A model generated the notes under the pieces. It searched no databases and had not been told where the DNA came from. It saw only the letters and a list, made by a program, of their open reading frames with translations. Below are positions 1-8,544 of a stretch of 64,000 bases of DNA, in pieces; position 1 is the stretch's first letter, and the number at the start of each line of letters is the position of its first letter. The stretch comes from an uncultured Bacteroides sp. (GTDB lineage Bacteria > Bacteroidota > Bacteroidia > Bacteroidales > Bacteroidaceae). Made by a program: the position numbers and the translations under genes. The stretch covers positions 186,001 to 250,000 of the forward strand of contig CABMPP010000001.1 of NCBI GenBank assembly GCA_902388495.1, in the 5' to 3' direction.

Positions 1-1160
1 TTGAACCTTTGAAGAAGCATGTTTCCAGTCTGAAATTGCGTGCCAGCTGGGGACAGAACGGTAGCCTTGCTGCATTGGGCGGTTATGCATACAGCACCGA
101 TATGGCGTTGGGAGGTATTTATCCCTTTGCACCGGGCAACAATTATATAACCAGTGCTTCTCCTACTTCTATGGGTAACGATAATCTGAAGTGGGAAACC
201 TCCGAACAGATTAATGTTGGTCTGGACGCGCGTTTCCTTAATGACCGTTTGACTTTCAGCCTGGACTATTTCGAAAAGAAAACCAAAGACCTGCTGGTGA
301 AGGGTACTACTCCATCGCTCATTGTCGGTGGTACAACTTCGCCCATGAATGCCGGTAATGTAAGTAATAAGGGCTGGGAATTTGAATTAGGTTGGCGTGA
401 CCACATCGGTGATTTCCAGTACAGTGTACGTGGTAACCTCGCTACGTTGAAGAATAAGGTAACCTACCTTGATCCCTCGCTGACTCGTCTGGGAGGAGTG
501 AATTTTCATACAAGCACTATCACCTACTTTGAAAAAGGTTTCCCGGTTTACTACTTCCGAGGCTATAAGTTCAAAGGGGTGGATCCTGAAACCGGCGACC
601 CTGTCTTCCATGATTTGGATGGCAGTGGTGACCTGAACGACGGCGACTTGGCTTATATCGGTGATGCCATTCCCGACTTCACCTACGGACTTACGTTGAC
701 TGCCGCCTGGAAAGGCTTTGATCTCACAGTGTTCGGAACCGGTTCTCACGGCAATGATATCTTCAATTGTATCAATCGTCCCGACATTCCGACTTACAAC
801 AAGCTGAAAGAGGTATTCTATGACAATCGTTGGACGGAAAGCAACAAGAGGGGAACTGTTCCCCGTGCCGGAGCCAAGAATATGGATAAGTATTGTGTGT
901 CCGATGCATTGGTTTATGATGGCTCTTATTTTAAAATCAAACAGATTCAGTTGGGCTACTCCATTCCGAAGCAACTGTTGAAGAAGATAAGTGTCAACAA
1001 CCTGCGCGTCTATGCTTCATTAGATGACTTCTTCACCTTTAGCAGCTATCCGGGCTTCGACCCCGAAGCTGCAGCCAATGCTACAGCAGGTATGGGCATT
1101 GACAAGGGAGCTTATCCATGTTCCAAGAAAGTCGTACTTGGATTTAATGTCGAATTTTAA
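1..1160 (+). CDS. SusC-like TonB-dependent outer-membrane transporter, C-terminal part
   Basis: The frame is already open at base 3, with no start in the window, so this is the last ~385 residues of a longer protein cut by the window edge. It has the usual C-terminal barrel of SusC/RagA proteins: alternating amphipathic strands such as LKLRASWGQNG and DNLKWETSEQINVGLD, and a final strand ending in aromatic residues (VVLGFNVEF). SusC proteins import oligosaccharides across the outer membrane using TonB energy and are capped by a SusD lipoprotein. A susD-type gene starts 24 bp downstream, which supports the call. The plug and N-terminal domains lie outside the window, so substrate class and any N-terminal signalling domain cannot be judged. 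Confidence 0.95.
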   Translation, partial: EPLKKHVSSLKLRASWGQNGSLAALGGYAYSTDMALGGIYPFAPGNNYITSASPTSMGNDNLKWETSEQINVGLDARFLNDRLTFSLDYFEKKTKDLLVKGTTPSLIVGGTTSPMNAGNVSNKGWEFELGWRDHIGDFQYSVRGNLATLKNKVTYLDPSLTRLGGVNFHTSTITYFEKGFPVYYFRGYKFKGVDPETGDPVFHDLDGSGDLNDGDLAYIGDAIPDFTYGLTLTAAWKGFDLTVFGTGSHGNDIFNCINRPDIPTYNKLKEVFYDNRWTESNKRGTVPRAGAKNMDKYCVSDALVYDGSYFKIKQIQLGYSIPKQLLKKISVNNLRVYASLDDFFTFSSYPGFDPEAAANATAGMGIDKGAYPCSKKVVLGFNVEF

Positions 1161-1183
1161 TGAACCTTTAATTGATACGAACA

Positions 1184-2749
1184 ATGAAAACAAGATATAT
1201 TTACATGGTGTTGTTGGGTTTGCTGATGGTATTCACTACCGCTTGTGAAGATCGGTTGAATATACCCAAACATGGTAATATGGGAAGTCAGGAAGACTTC
1301 TATAAAACGGATGCGGATGCCATGCAAGCATTGGCTTCTCTCTATAACTCTTGGGGAGGCAATTATTATAACTGGTTTTATACGAAAAATCTGTTGGCCG
1401 ACGATGTCTGGTGTGGTGGAGGCGGACGTGGCGATAACCCGGATATGGAGCGCCTGAACGAATATACCTTTGATACGGATCATGGTATGATATCCGGATT
1501 GTATTCGGGCATGTATGGTATCATTTATAATGCCAACTTGATTATCGATTTGATGGAACCTGACACACAAGTGAAGAAGTGTGCCGTAGCTGAAGCCAAG
1601 TTCTTCCGTGCATGGGCAAACTTTGAATTGGTCACATTGTTTGGCACCGCTCCTAAGGTAGACCATCTGCTCACTCCGGGAGAATATCGCCAGGCAAACA
1701 GTACCCCCGAGGATTTGTGGAGCTTTGTGGAACAAGACCTGAACGATGCCATCAATTCCGGAGTGCTGCCTTCGAAGAAGAATGCAGATGATGGTGAGAC
1801 CGGCATCCGTGTCACTAAAGAAGTGGCGCAGGCGATGTTGGGCAAGGCATACCTTTTCCAGAAAAAATATGCCGATGCTGCTTCCATCTTGGATCAGGTA
1901 ATTGGCACCAAGAAATACAGTTTGTATAAAGGGGAGTATGACAAGTTACTTCATATAGCTGCCAACGGCAGTTGCGAGTCTATGCTCGAAGTTCAGAAGC
2001 GCAATGATTCCGAACAGGCGTGGAATCAGATGACGATGACATTCATTATGTTGGGATGGCGTACCGACAAGTTTACCCTTACCGGTGAAGCTCAAGCTAC
2101 GATTGCCACCGGTACATACGGATTCATGAATCCGCGCAAATCGCTCTATGACGCTTTTGTCGCAATGGAAGGCAAGGATGGCTATCGTCTCAATGGTAGC
2201 GTCCGCACCTATGAACAGGCGGAGAAATTTGGTGTCACCCTGAATGCAGGAGCCTTGTTGGCAGGACACGAAGGTTACTTTAACTGGAAGAACCGTGCAT
2301 TAAAGGAAGATTGCATATTTGATGCCTCGTACTTTCAGGCACTGCAATACATTAACTTGCGTGTAATGCGTTATGCCGAAGTATTGTTGCTGGCTGCTGA
2401 GGCGCATGTGATGGGTGGAAACAAGGAAAGTGCATTGGCCTACATCAACGAGGTACGCGAACGTGCCCATTTGACACCACTTTCCAATGTTACCCTTGAT
2501 GATGTAAAGAAGGAGAAACGTCTGGAACTATGTATGGAATGCGTGCGCTTCCAGGATCTTGTACGTTGGGGCGATGCTGAGTCTGTAATGGGTGAACAAG
2601 GAAAGGAAGTTCCTGCATTTACTGTGGCAGGTGCGGAATATTTATACACCAACTCATCATACGGCTTCAAGGCCAAACATAATTTGTTGCCTATTCCGCG
2701 CAAAGAACTGGAGCTTAATCCTAATATGACGCCGAATGAAGGCTGGTAA
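1184..2749 (+). CDS. SusD/RagB-family surface glycan-binding lipoprotein
   Basis: A 521-residue protein if started at the ATG at 1184. A TTG 12 bp upstream is in frame, but the ATG directly precedes a typical lipoprotein signal (MKTRYIYMVLLG... FTTAC, lipid-accepting Cys at 21). SusD hallmarks are the helical AEAKFFRAWANFELVTLFG segment, the RYAEVLLLAAEAH helix, and the ERAHLTPL / KRLELCMECVRFQDLVRWG block near the C terminus. Proteins of this family sit on the cell surface, bind glycan and close over the SusC barrel. The gene follows susC by 23 bp and lies 31 bp before a second lipoprotein gene, so the three are almost certainly one transcript. Confidence 0.96.
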   Translation: MKTRYIYMVLLGLLMVFTTACEDRLNIPKHGNMGSQEDFYKTDADAMQALASLYNSWGGNYYNWFYTKNLLADDVWCGGGGRGDNPDMERLNEYTFDTDHGMISGLYSGMYGIIYNANLIIDLMEPDTQVKKCAVAEAKFFRAWANFELVTLFGTAPKVDHLLTPGEYRQANSTPEDLWSFVEQDLNDAINSGVLPSKKNADDGETGIRVTKEVAQAMLGKAYLFQKKYADAASILDQVIGTKKYSLYKGEYDKLLHIAANGSCESMLEVQKRNDSEQAWNQMTMTFIMLGWRTDKFTLTGEAQATIATGTYGFMNPRKSLYDAFVAMEGKDGYRLNGSVRTYEQAEKFGVTLNAGALLAGHEGYFNWKNRALKEDCIFDASYFQALQYINLRVMRYAEVLLLAAEAHVMGGNKESALAYINEVRERAHLTPLSNVTLDDVKKEKRLELCMECVRFQDLVRWGDAESVMGEQGKEVPAFTVAGAEYLYTNSSYGFKAKHNLLPIPRKELELNPNMTPNEGW

Positions 2750-2780
2750 TCTCTTACATAACTAATAAAAGAAAATACGT

Positions 2781-3758
2781 ATGAAAAAGATATTTCAATT
2801 GACTGCCTTATTGATGCTTTGTCTCTTTGGGGCATGTAGTGAGGATGCACTGGACGATCTGTCCGGGAAGTATGACATGGAGAGAAGAGTCTACACCGAT
2901 GTGGTGGAACAGACTACGGATAAAGTGGGTAAAGGAATAAAACAGCTCAATATTAAGTTTGCCGACCAAGCCGGTAATCAATGGGACTTGCGTATTGGTA
3001 GCAAAGATTGGGTGCTGCAGAACGGAATCTTTCAGGCTGAACTCCTCGAAAAGTCAGAAACTGATGAGGACATGCCTAAAAAACCGATTACAGCTGGAAA
3101 ATTATATAGCATTGTTGAACAGGACACCATTGCCTCCGGTGATTTGGAAGTGACTCTGCTGGGTGATACTTATTACATAGACGGCCTCTTCATGAGTAAA
3201 ACCGGCAAGCGGTATTCTTGCGACTACAAAGGTTCTCTCTCTTTTGTTATTGGAGAAGACGATCCCGAAGCCAGCGGTTACACCGCCGTTCTTTCCACAT
3301 CGCCTGTTTTCCTGACAGATGAAAGCGGACAAGTAACCGGTGTAGTTCCCGGCGTGATGAAGTATTCGTTTGCAGTTAGCGATCCTGCCGGCAATGGTGT
3401 GGCGCAGTTTGACCTTATCAACAAGGAGAATCTTGCTTTGGAAGCTGTAGCGGGCAGCTACAGTGTGACCGGTACCACAGATCCGGGGTCAATGGATGCA
3501 GGTAATGCCTTACCCGCCGAATGGGGAGGATTTTCCTGGGGCAGCTACTTTATGGCTAACAATGCCAAGCAGTTTATTGCAGGAGGTACGCTGGACATCA
3601 CCGTGGCTACGGGTATGGAAGGAGAAATTCTTTTTTCCTTTGCAGGCAAGGACTTGAACACTACGTTGGGAATGGATGCCACCGGTGCACAGCTTCCTGG
3701 TACGGCTACTGATGTGGATTTCCGTTTTGTAACAGTATTGCAAAATACGGGTATATAG
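2781..3758 (+). CDS. PUL-associated lipoprotein, possible surface glycan-binding protein
   Basis: A 325-residue protein with a clear lipoprotein signal (MKKIFQLTALLMLCLFGAC, Cys19). The rest is predicted largely beta, with two similar-looking halves: residues ~25-170 and ~175-325 each hold a GxY/GTLD-type strand pattern. No catalytic motif is recognisable. It comes directly after susD, the position occupied by SusE/SusF-like surface glycan-binding proteins in many PULs, so I infer a surface binding role from position and lipidation only. A secreted accessory with another role cannot be excluded. Confidence 0.7.
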   Translation: MKKIFQLTALLMLCLFGACSEDALDDLSGKYDMERRVYTDVVEQTTDKVGKGIKQLNIKFADQAGNQWDLRIGSKDWVLQNGIFQAELLEKSETDEDMPKKPITAGKLYSIVEQDTIASGDLEVTLLGDTYYIDGLFMSKTGKRYSCDYKGSLSFVIGEDDPEASGYTAVLSTSPVFLTDESGQVTGVVPGVMKYSFAVSDPAGNGVAQFDLINKENLALEAVAGSYSVTGTTDPGSMDAGNALPAEWGGFSWGSYFMANNAKQFIAGGTLDITVATGMEGEILFSFAGKDLNTTLGMDATGAQLPGTATDVDFRFVTVLQNTGI

Positions 3759-3796
3759 CGATGTGTGCCCAATTAAATGAATAATAATTCTAAAAT

Positions 3797-6148
3797 ATGA
3801 AGCGACTCTTAACTTCCCTTTTCACCTTTTGCGTGGCGTTGGCTGTGAATGCACAGCCGACGCCCACATTGCGCGCCGACAACATCGACGAAGTAGTCAA
3901 CGCCCTGACCCTCGAAGAGAAGGTGCATCTCGTCATCGGTTGCGGCATGTCGATGGGTGGTGACACAAAATTCCCCGGCACGGCCGGACGCACCTACGAC
4001 ATTCCCCGCCTCGGGATTCCTTCGGCTTATCTGGCTGACGGTCCGCATCGGCTGGCAATGGCCGCTAAACGCGAATTCGACAGCCACACCTACCATGCTA
4101 CCGAATTTCCTTCAAGCACCACGGTGGCTGCTACCTTCAATCCCGATGCTGCCTACCGGGTGGGACAAGCATTGGGCACTGAAGTGAAGGACTACGGTAT
4201 GGATGTGCTGCTGGCTCCCGGTGTCAACCTGATGCGCAATGTGCTCTGCGGGCGCAACCATGAATATTATGCCGAAGATCCCGTGCTGGTGGGCAAAATT
4301 GCTGCTGCCTATATCAACGGCATACAAAGCGAGGGAACGGGTACTTGCCTGAAACACTTTGCCGTGAACAATCAGGAAACCAACCGCAACAATAACGATT
4401 CCCGGCTGACACAGCGGCCTTTGCGCGAACTCTATCTGAAATGTTTCGAGATTGCCGTCAAAGAGTCGCAGCCCTGGAGCATCATGACTGCCTATAACAA
4501 GGTGAACGGCAAATATACTTGCGAAGACCGTGAACTCACCGAAGACATCCTTCGGGATGAATGGGGCTTCAAAGGTCTGGTGATGTCCGACTGGAATGCC
4601 GGAAAAGATGCGGTGGCTTCCATCGCAGCAGGAAATGATATGTTGCAACCGGGACAGGAACGCCAGTATAAGGCCATTCTGGATGCCGTGAAAAACGGCA
4701 CGTTGGATGAAGCGCTCCTTAACCTCAGCGTGAAGCGTGTGCTGGAGTTTGTTGTGAAGAGTCATACTTTTGCAGGTTATGACTATCCCAACGAAACCGA
4801 CCTGAAAGCCCATGCGCAGGTAGATCGTGAGGTGGGTGCCGAGGGCATCGTGCTGCTGGATAACAAGGACGCATTGCCCATGACTGCCGATATCAAGAAA
4901 GTGGCGCTCTATGGAACCACTTCGTATGACATGGTTCCTGCCGGTATGGGTTTCGGCAGTACGGGCTTCGGCTATTACACCGTCTCCATGGTAGAAGGAC
5001 TGCGCAATGCAGGCTATGCAGTGGACAAAGAACTGTTGGACCGCTATAAGAAGCATCTTGCCGATGAGCAGAAACGGCTTTTCCCGAAAGGAAGACCTCC
5101 CTTCTCGTTCACTGCACCGCCCCGTGCTGAGGAGTTCCTGCCTTCTGCTGAAGAGATGGCTGCACAGGTTCGCGAGAACGATATCGCTGTTCTTACATTG
5201 GGACGTACCAGTGGCGAGGGTTGCGACCGTCGTGTGAAAGAGTTCTATCTGAAGGAGAACGAGCTTGCCTTGATTAAGCAAGTGTCTGCCGCCTATCGTG
5301 CTGCCGGCAAGAAGCTGGTAGTGATTCTCAACATCTGCAGTCCGGTGGAGACCGCTTCATGGAAAGGACTGGCGGATGCGGTGGTTTGCGCTTTCCAGCC
5401 CGGGCAGGAAGTAGGCAACAGCATTACCGATGTTCTGGCGGGCAAGGTGAATCCTTCGGGCAAGCTGCCTATGACGTTTGCCGTGAAGTATGGCGATGCA
5501 CCGTCGGATGCCAATTTCCCCTTCGACTATGAGTTTCGGATGCCGTCGTTTGCGATGGGTACCGGTATGAACTTCAAGTCGGACAAGAAAGAGGAGAAGC
5601 CGAAAGAACCGGAAAGAAATGTAGACTTTACCCTCTACGAGGAAGGTGTTTACGTGGGCTACCGTTATTTCGATACTTTCGGGAAAGAAGTGTCCTATCC
5701 TTTTGGTCACGGACTAAGCTATACCACCTTTGACTATGCGGTGGAAGAGGCTGCGATGGACGGTGACCGTTGCCGGATGAAGGTGAGCGTGAAGAATACC
5801 GGCAAGGTGGCGGGACGTGAAGCTGTGCAGCTTTATGTCAAAGCGCCTAAAGGTGGCCTGGACAAGCCTGCCAAGGAACTGAAAGCCTTCGGCAAGACTC
5901 GCTTGCTGCAACCCGGTGAAAGCCAGACGTTGACGCTGGAGTGGAACGCAATGGATATGGCTTCTTATAATGAAAAGACAAGTTCATGGGAGTTGGCCAA
6001 GGGTGAGTATCAATGGATGGCTGCCGCTTCATCTGCCGATGTCCGTTGTACGGTTACGCAGAAAGTTATCAAGGCTTGTAAGCAGAAAACGCACAATGCC
6101 ATGAAGGCACAGTTGCCCATTACGCAGCATTCGATGGTAAGGAGATGA
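3797..6148 (+). CDS. Glycoside hydrolase family 3 (beta-glucosidase/xylosidase type), secreted
   Basis: A 783-residue protein with signal peptide MKRLLTSLFTFCVALAVNAQ. The GH3 N-terminal TIM barrel carries CLKHFAVNNQE (Lys186-His187) and LVMSDWNAG, whose Asp265 is the expected nucleophile. The C-terminal alpha/beta domain has LTLGRTSGEGCDR with the candidate acid/base Glu474. A fibronectin-III-like domain follows (~640-760, with YVGYRYFDTFGKEVSYPFGHGLSYTTF). GH3 enzymes release single beta-linked sugars from oligosaccharide ends, probably in the periplasm here. It is the fourth gene of the PUL, 38 bp after the lipoprotein gene. It resembles the GH3 at 9772 more than the one at 12185. The exact sugar preference cannot be read from sequence. 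Confidence 0.95.
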   Translation: MKRLLTSLFTFCVALAVNAQPTPTLRADNIDEVVNALTLEEKVHLVIGCGMSMGGDTKFPGTAGRTYDIPRLGIPSAYLADGPHRLAMAAKREFDSHTYHATEFPSSTTVAATFNPDAAYRVGQALGTEVKDYGMDVLLAPGVNLMRNVLCGRNHEYYAEDPVLVGKIAAAYINGIQSEGTGTCLKHFAVNNQETNRNNNDSRLTQRPLRELYLKCFEIAVKESQPWSIMTAYNKVNGKYTCEDRELTEDILRDEWGFKGLVMSDWNAGKDAVASIAAGNDMLQPGQERQYKAILDAVKNGTLDEALLNLSVKRVLEFVVKSHTFAGYDYPNETDLKAHAQVDREVGAEGIVLLDNKDALPMTADIKKVALYGTTSYDMVPAGMGFGSTGFGYYTVSMVEGLRNAGYAVDKELLDRYKKHLADEQKRLFPKGRPPFSFTAPPRAEEFLPSAEEMAAQVRENDIAVLTLGRTSGEGCDRRVKEFYLKENELALIKQVSAAYRAAGKKLVVILNICSPVETASWKGLADAVVCAFQPGQEVGNSITDVLAGKVNPSGKLPMTFAVKYGDAPSDANFPFDYEFRMPSFAMGTGMNFKSDKKEEKPKEPERNVDFTLYEEGVYVGYRYFDTFGKEVSYPFGHGLSYTTFDYAVEEAAMDGDRCRMKVSVKNTGKVAGREAVQLYVKAPKGGLDKPAKELKAFGKTRLLQPGESQTLTLEWNAMDMASYNEKTSSWELAKGEYQWMAAASSADVRCTVTQKVIKACKQKTHNAMKAQLPITQHSMVRR

Positions 6149-6199
6149 GAAATGCGAAAAAACAGATATAAATTAGTCTACTTTACTCTAAAATTTATT

Positions 6200-6207
6200 T
6201 ATTTTTG
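6200..6207 (+). promoter_or_regulatory. Candidate -7 element (TATTTTTG) upstream of the first CE1 gene
   Basis: TATTTTTG matches the Bacteroidota -7 consensus TAnnTTTG and lies 26 nt before the ATG at 6233, in the 84-bp AT-rich gap after the GH3 gene. No matching -33 TTTG is seen at the usual distance, so this would be an internal PUL promoter of moderate quality. Confidence 0.45.
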
Positions 6208-6232
6208 TAGCATATCATATTAAAAATATACC

Positions 6233-7114
6233 ATGAAGAAAATTATACTCTCATTATTTGCCGCCTGCATCATGCTGGCGGCAAATGCCCAGGCTCCGGG
6301 CTGGGGGCCTCAAAGCAAAGTCGTGACAGACTCCATTCATAGTGAAATCTTGAAGGCGAATCGCGCCTTCACCATCTACCTGCCCAAAAGTTACGAAACA
6401 GACGTAAACAGAACGTACCCTATCCTTTACTTGCTGCACGGCATGATGGGTGTCAACACCAGCTGGTTCAACGACCAGCGTGCCAAGGATGTAATGGATC
6501 AGTTGGTTGCCTCTGGCGAAGCGTGCGAAATGATTATCGTATCGCCAAATGCCGGTGGCAATATTTACGCCGGGGCATGGAACGGGTATTTCAATATGCC
6601 CGGGTGGGCCTACGAGGACTTCTTCTATAAGGAGTTTCTACCCTACATCGAGAAGACCTACCGCGTGACAGGCGACAAGCAGCACCGTGCCATTGCCGGA
6701 CTGTCGATGGGCGGCGGTGGTACTGCCAGCTACGCGCAGCGCTATCCCGACATGTATTGTGCCGCTTATGCCATGAGCGCACTGATGAATATTCCTGTCG
6801 GTTCAGAGAACCCTTCGGCAAACCCGGACGACAAGATGGTGATTCTTACCAAATCGGTGATGGAGCACAACTGCATCAAGTATGTGGCCGAGGCGGACGA
6901 TGCCCGCAAGGAGAAGCTGCGCACGGTGCAGTGGTTTGTAGACTGCGGAGACGATGACTTCTTGCTGGACCGTAATATCGAGTTCTACCAGGCTATGCGC
7001 GATGCACGTATACCCTGTCAATTCCGTGTACGCGACGGAGGTCATACCTCGGAGTATTGGCACTCGGCACTTTATACCTGCCTGCCTTTCGTGAGTCGTT
7101 GCTTCGGAAAGTAG
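6233..7114 (+). CDS. Secreted CE1-type carbohydrate esterase (feruloyl/acetyl esterase-like)
   Basis: A 293-residue protein with a signal peptide (MKKIILSLFAACIMLAANAQ) and a single alpha/beta-hydrolase domain of the esterase D/CE1 group. The catalytic serine is Ser158 in AGLSMGG. The acid is probably one of Asp240-242 in DCGDDDF, and the base His271 in DGGHTSEYWH. The LLHGMMG strand supplies the oxyanion region. CE1 members cleave ferulate, p-coumarate or acetate esters from plant cell-wall glycans. It lacks the N-terminal beta-domain of the two esterases that follow. Its place between GH3 genes suggests debranching before sugar release. The acyl group cannot be assigned from sequence. Confidence 0.88.
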   Translation: MKKIILSLFAACIMLAANAQAPGWGPQSKVVTDSIHSEILKANRAFTIYLPKSYETDVNRTYPILYLLHGMMGVNTSWFNDQRAKDVMDQLVASGEACEMIIVSPNAGGNIYAGAWNGYFNMPGWAYEDFFYKEFLPYIEKTYRVTGDKQHRAIAGLSMGGGGTASYAQRYPDMYCAAYAMSALMNIPVGSENPSANPDDKMVILTKSVMEHNCIKYVAEADDARKEKLRTVQWFVDCGDDDFLLDRNIEFYQAMRDARIPCQFRVRDGGHTSEYWHSALYTCLPFVSRCFGK

Positions 7115-7194
7115 GGGACTGAGACTGTTCTATTTCTCTTTTCTTTCTTACCTTCTCCCTGTTTCCTTCGTGTCTATAGGGTGGGAGAATACAA

Positions 7195-7249
7195 GAATCA
7201 GGTAAGACTCGGGTAGGAACCGGGTAAGAAGGAGGTAGGAAGCAGGTCG
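7195..7249 (+). repeat. Intergenic tandem array, five degenerate units of 11 bp
   Basis: Five consecutive 11-bp units start at 7195, 7206, 7217, 7228 and 7239, with consensus close to GAANCNGGTAR. They lie in the 190-bp gap between two esterase genes. The upstream pyrimidine tract 7144-7152 (TTTCTTACC on a broader reading) is partly complementary to GGTAAGAA inside the array, so the transcript could fold. No other feature is visible in this gap. The 11-bp period is half of the 22-bp period found in four other gaps of this window. Confidence 0.8.
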
Positions 7250-7304
7250 GATTGTTCTGAAATTCGTTTTTCTCGTGAAGTATTAACTTTTTAAATTATA
7301 TAGC

Positions 7305-8507
7305 ATGAAGAGATTATCATTTTTTGCAATGGCGCTGCTGATGTGCACCATTACTTTTGCACAGCAGGCATTATGGGGAGGGGCCCCGGTGGTTTCCCCC
7401 GAGATTCACAGTGACAACACAGTTACTTTCCGATTGAAAGCGCCGAAGGCGGTGCGAGTACAGATTACCGGCGACTTCCTGCCCAAGCAGAAGGTTAAGA
7501 CTCCGCAAGGTGAGTTTGAAGTGCCGGGCGTAACCGATCTGACCGAAGGCAAGGAAGGCGTATGGGAATTTACTACTCCCGAGGCTTTGCAGCCCGAACT
7601 TTACAGCTATTCCTTCATCGTGGACGGTCTGCGAATGATGGACCCTGCCAATGTGTATATGATTCGTGACGTAGCTACGGTGACGAACGTATTCATCATC
7701 GGTGGCGGACGTGCCGACTTGTATAAGGTGAATGCCGTGCCCCACGGCACCGTATCACGCATGTGGTATCACAGCCCTTCGCTGAATATGGATCGTCGGT
7801 TGACAGTCTACACTCCCGCGGGCTATGAAACCAGCGGCAAACGCTATCCGGTATTCTACCTGCTGCATGGTGCCGGAGGCGACGAGGAAGCATGGATTGC
7901 CCTGGGACGCACCTCTCAGATACTGGATAACCTCATTGCACAAGGCAAAGCCAAACCGATGATTGTAGTCATGACCAACGGCAATGCCTGGCAGCAAGCT
8001 GCTCCTGGCGAGTCGCCTGCAGGTTTCACCGTTCCCAGCATGCGTCCGGCCGAACGCGCCGCAGCACCCGAAGGCGGTTTCGAACTTTCCTTCCCGGAGA
8101 TTGTGAAGTTTGTAGAGAAGACGTTCCGTACCATTCCCAACAAAAAGAATCGTGCCATTGCAGGCTTGTCAATGGGTAGCTTCCATTCTTGCAACATCTC
8201 GAAGTATTATCCCGATATGTTCGATTATGTAGGACTTTTCTCCGGTGCCAGTACGGGCAACGATAAGTCTACCTGCCCCGTTTATACCGACTTTGAAGGC
8301 AAGCTGAAAGTGCAGTTCGCCAAGAAACCGGCGCTTTACTTCATTGCCTGCGGAAACACGGACTTCGTGTACAAGGGGGTAGAAGACTTCCGCCACCTGC
8401 TGGACAAGAACGGATTCAAGTACGAATACCTGGAAAGCAGCGAAGGACACATCTGGAAGAACTGGCGCATCTACCTGACGGAATTTGCTCCTAAATTATT
8501 CCAATAA
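7305..8507 (+). CDS. CE1 esterase with N-terminal CBM48-like domain (paralogue 1)
   Basis: A 400-residue secreted protein (signal MKRLSFFAMALLMCTITFAQ). Residues ~25-135 form a beta-sandwich resembling the E-set/CBM48 module of feruloyl esterases (VTFRLKAPKAVRVQITGDF, YSYSFIVDGLRMMDPAN). A CE1 hydrolase domain follows from ~155: LLHGAGG, nucleophile Ser289 in AGLSMGS, and a C-terminal SEGHIWKNWR with the likely catalytic His. The CBM48-CE1 arrangement is known from Bacteroides esterases acting on feruloylated arabinoxylan. The next gene is a paralogue whose first ~235 residues are nearly the same, while the last ~165 differ much more. The motif here is GLSMGS, against GLSMGG in the paralogue. 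Confidence 0.9.
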   Translation: MKRLSFFAMALLMCTITFAQQALWGGAPVVSPEIHSDNTVTFRLKAPKAVRVQITGDFLPKQKVKTPQGEFEVPGVTDLTEGKEGVWEFTTPEALQPELYSYSFIVDGLRMMDPANVYMIRDVATVTNVFIIGGGRADLYKVNAVPHGTVSRMWYHSPSLNMDRRLTVYTPAGYETSGKRYPVFYLLHGAGGDEEAWIALGRTSQILDNLIAQGKAKPMIVVMTNGNAWQQAAPGESPAGFTVPSMRPAERAAAPEGGFELSFPEIVKFVEKTFRTIPNKKNRAIAGLSMGSFHSCNISKYYPDMFDYVGLFSGASTGNDKSTCPVYTDFEGKLKVQFAKKPALYFIACGNTDFVYKGVEDFRHLLDKNGFKYEYLESSEGHIWKNWRIYLTEFAPKLFQ

Positions 8508-8544
8508 GACTTTTAAAATAACATTTATCAATAACAGAATAAGT

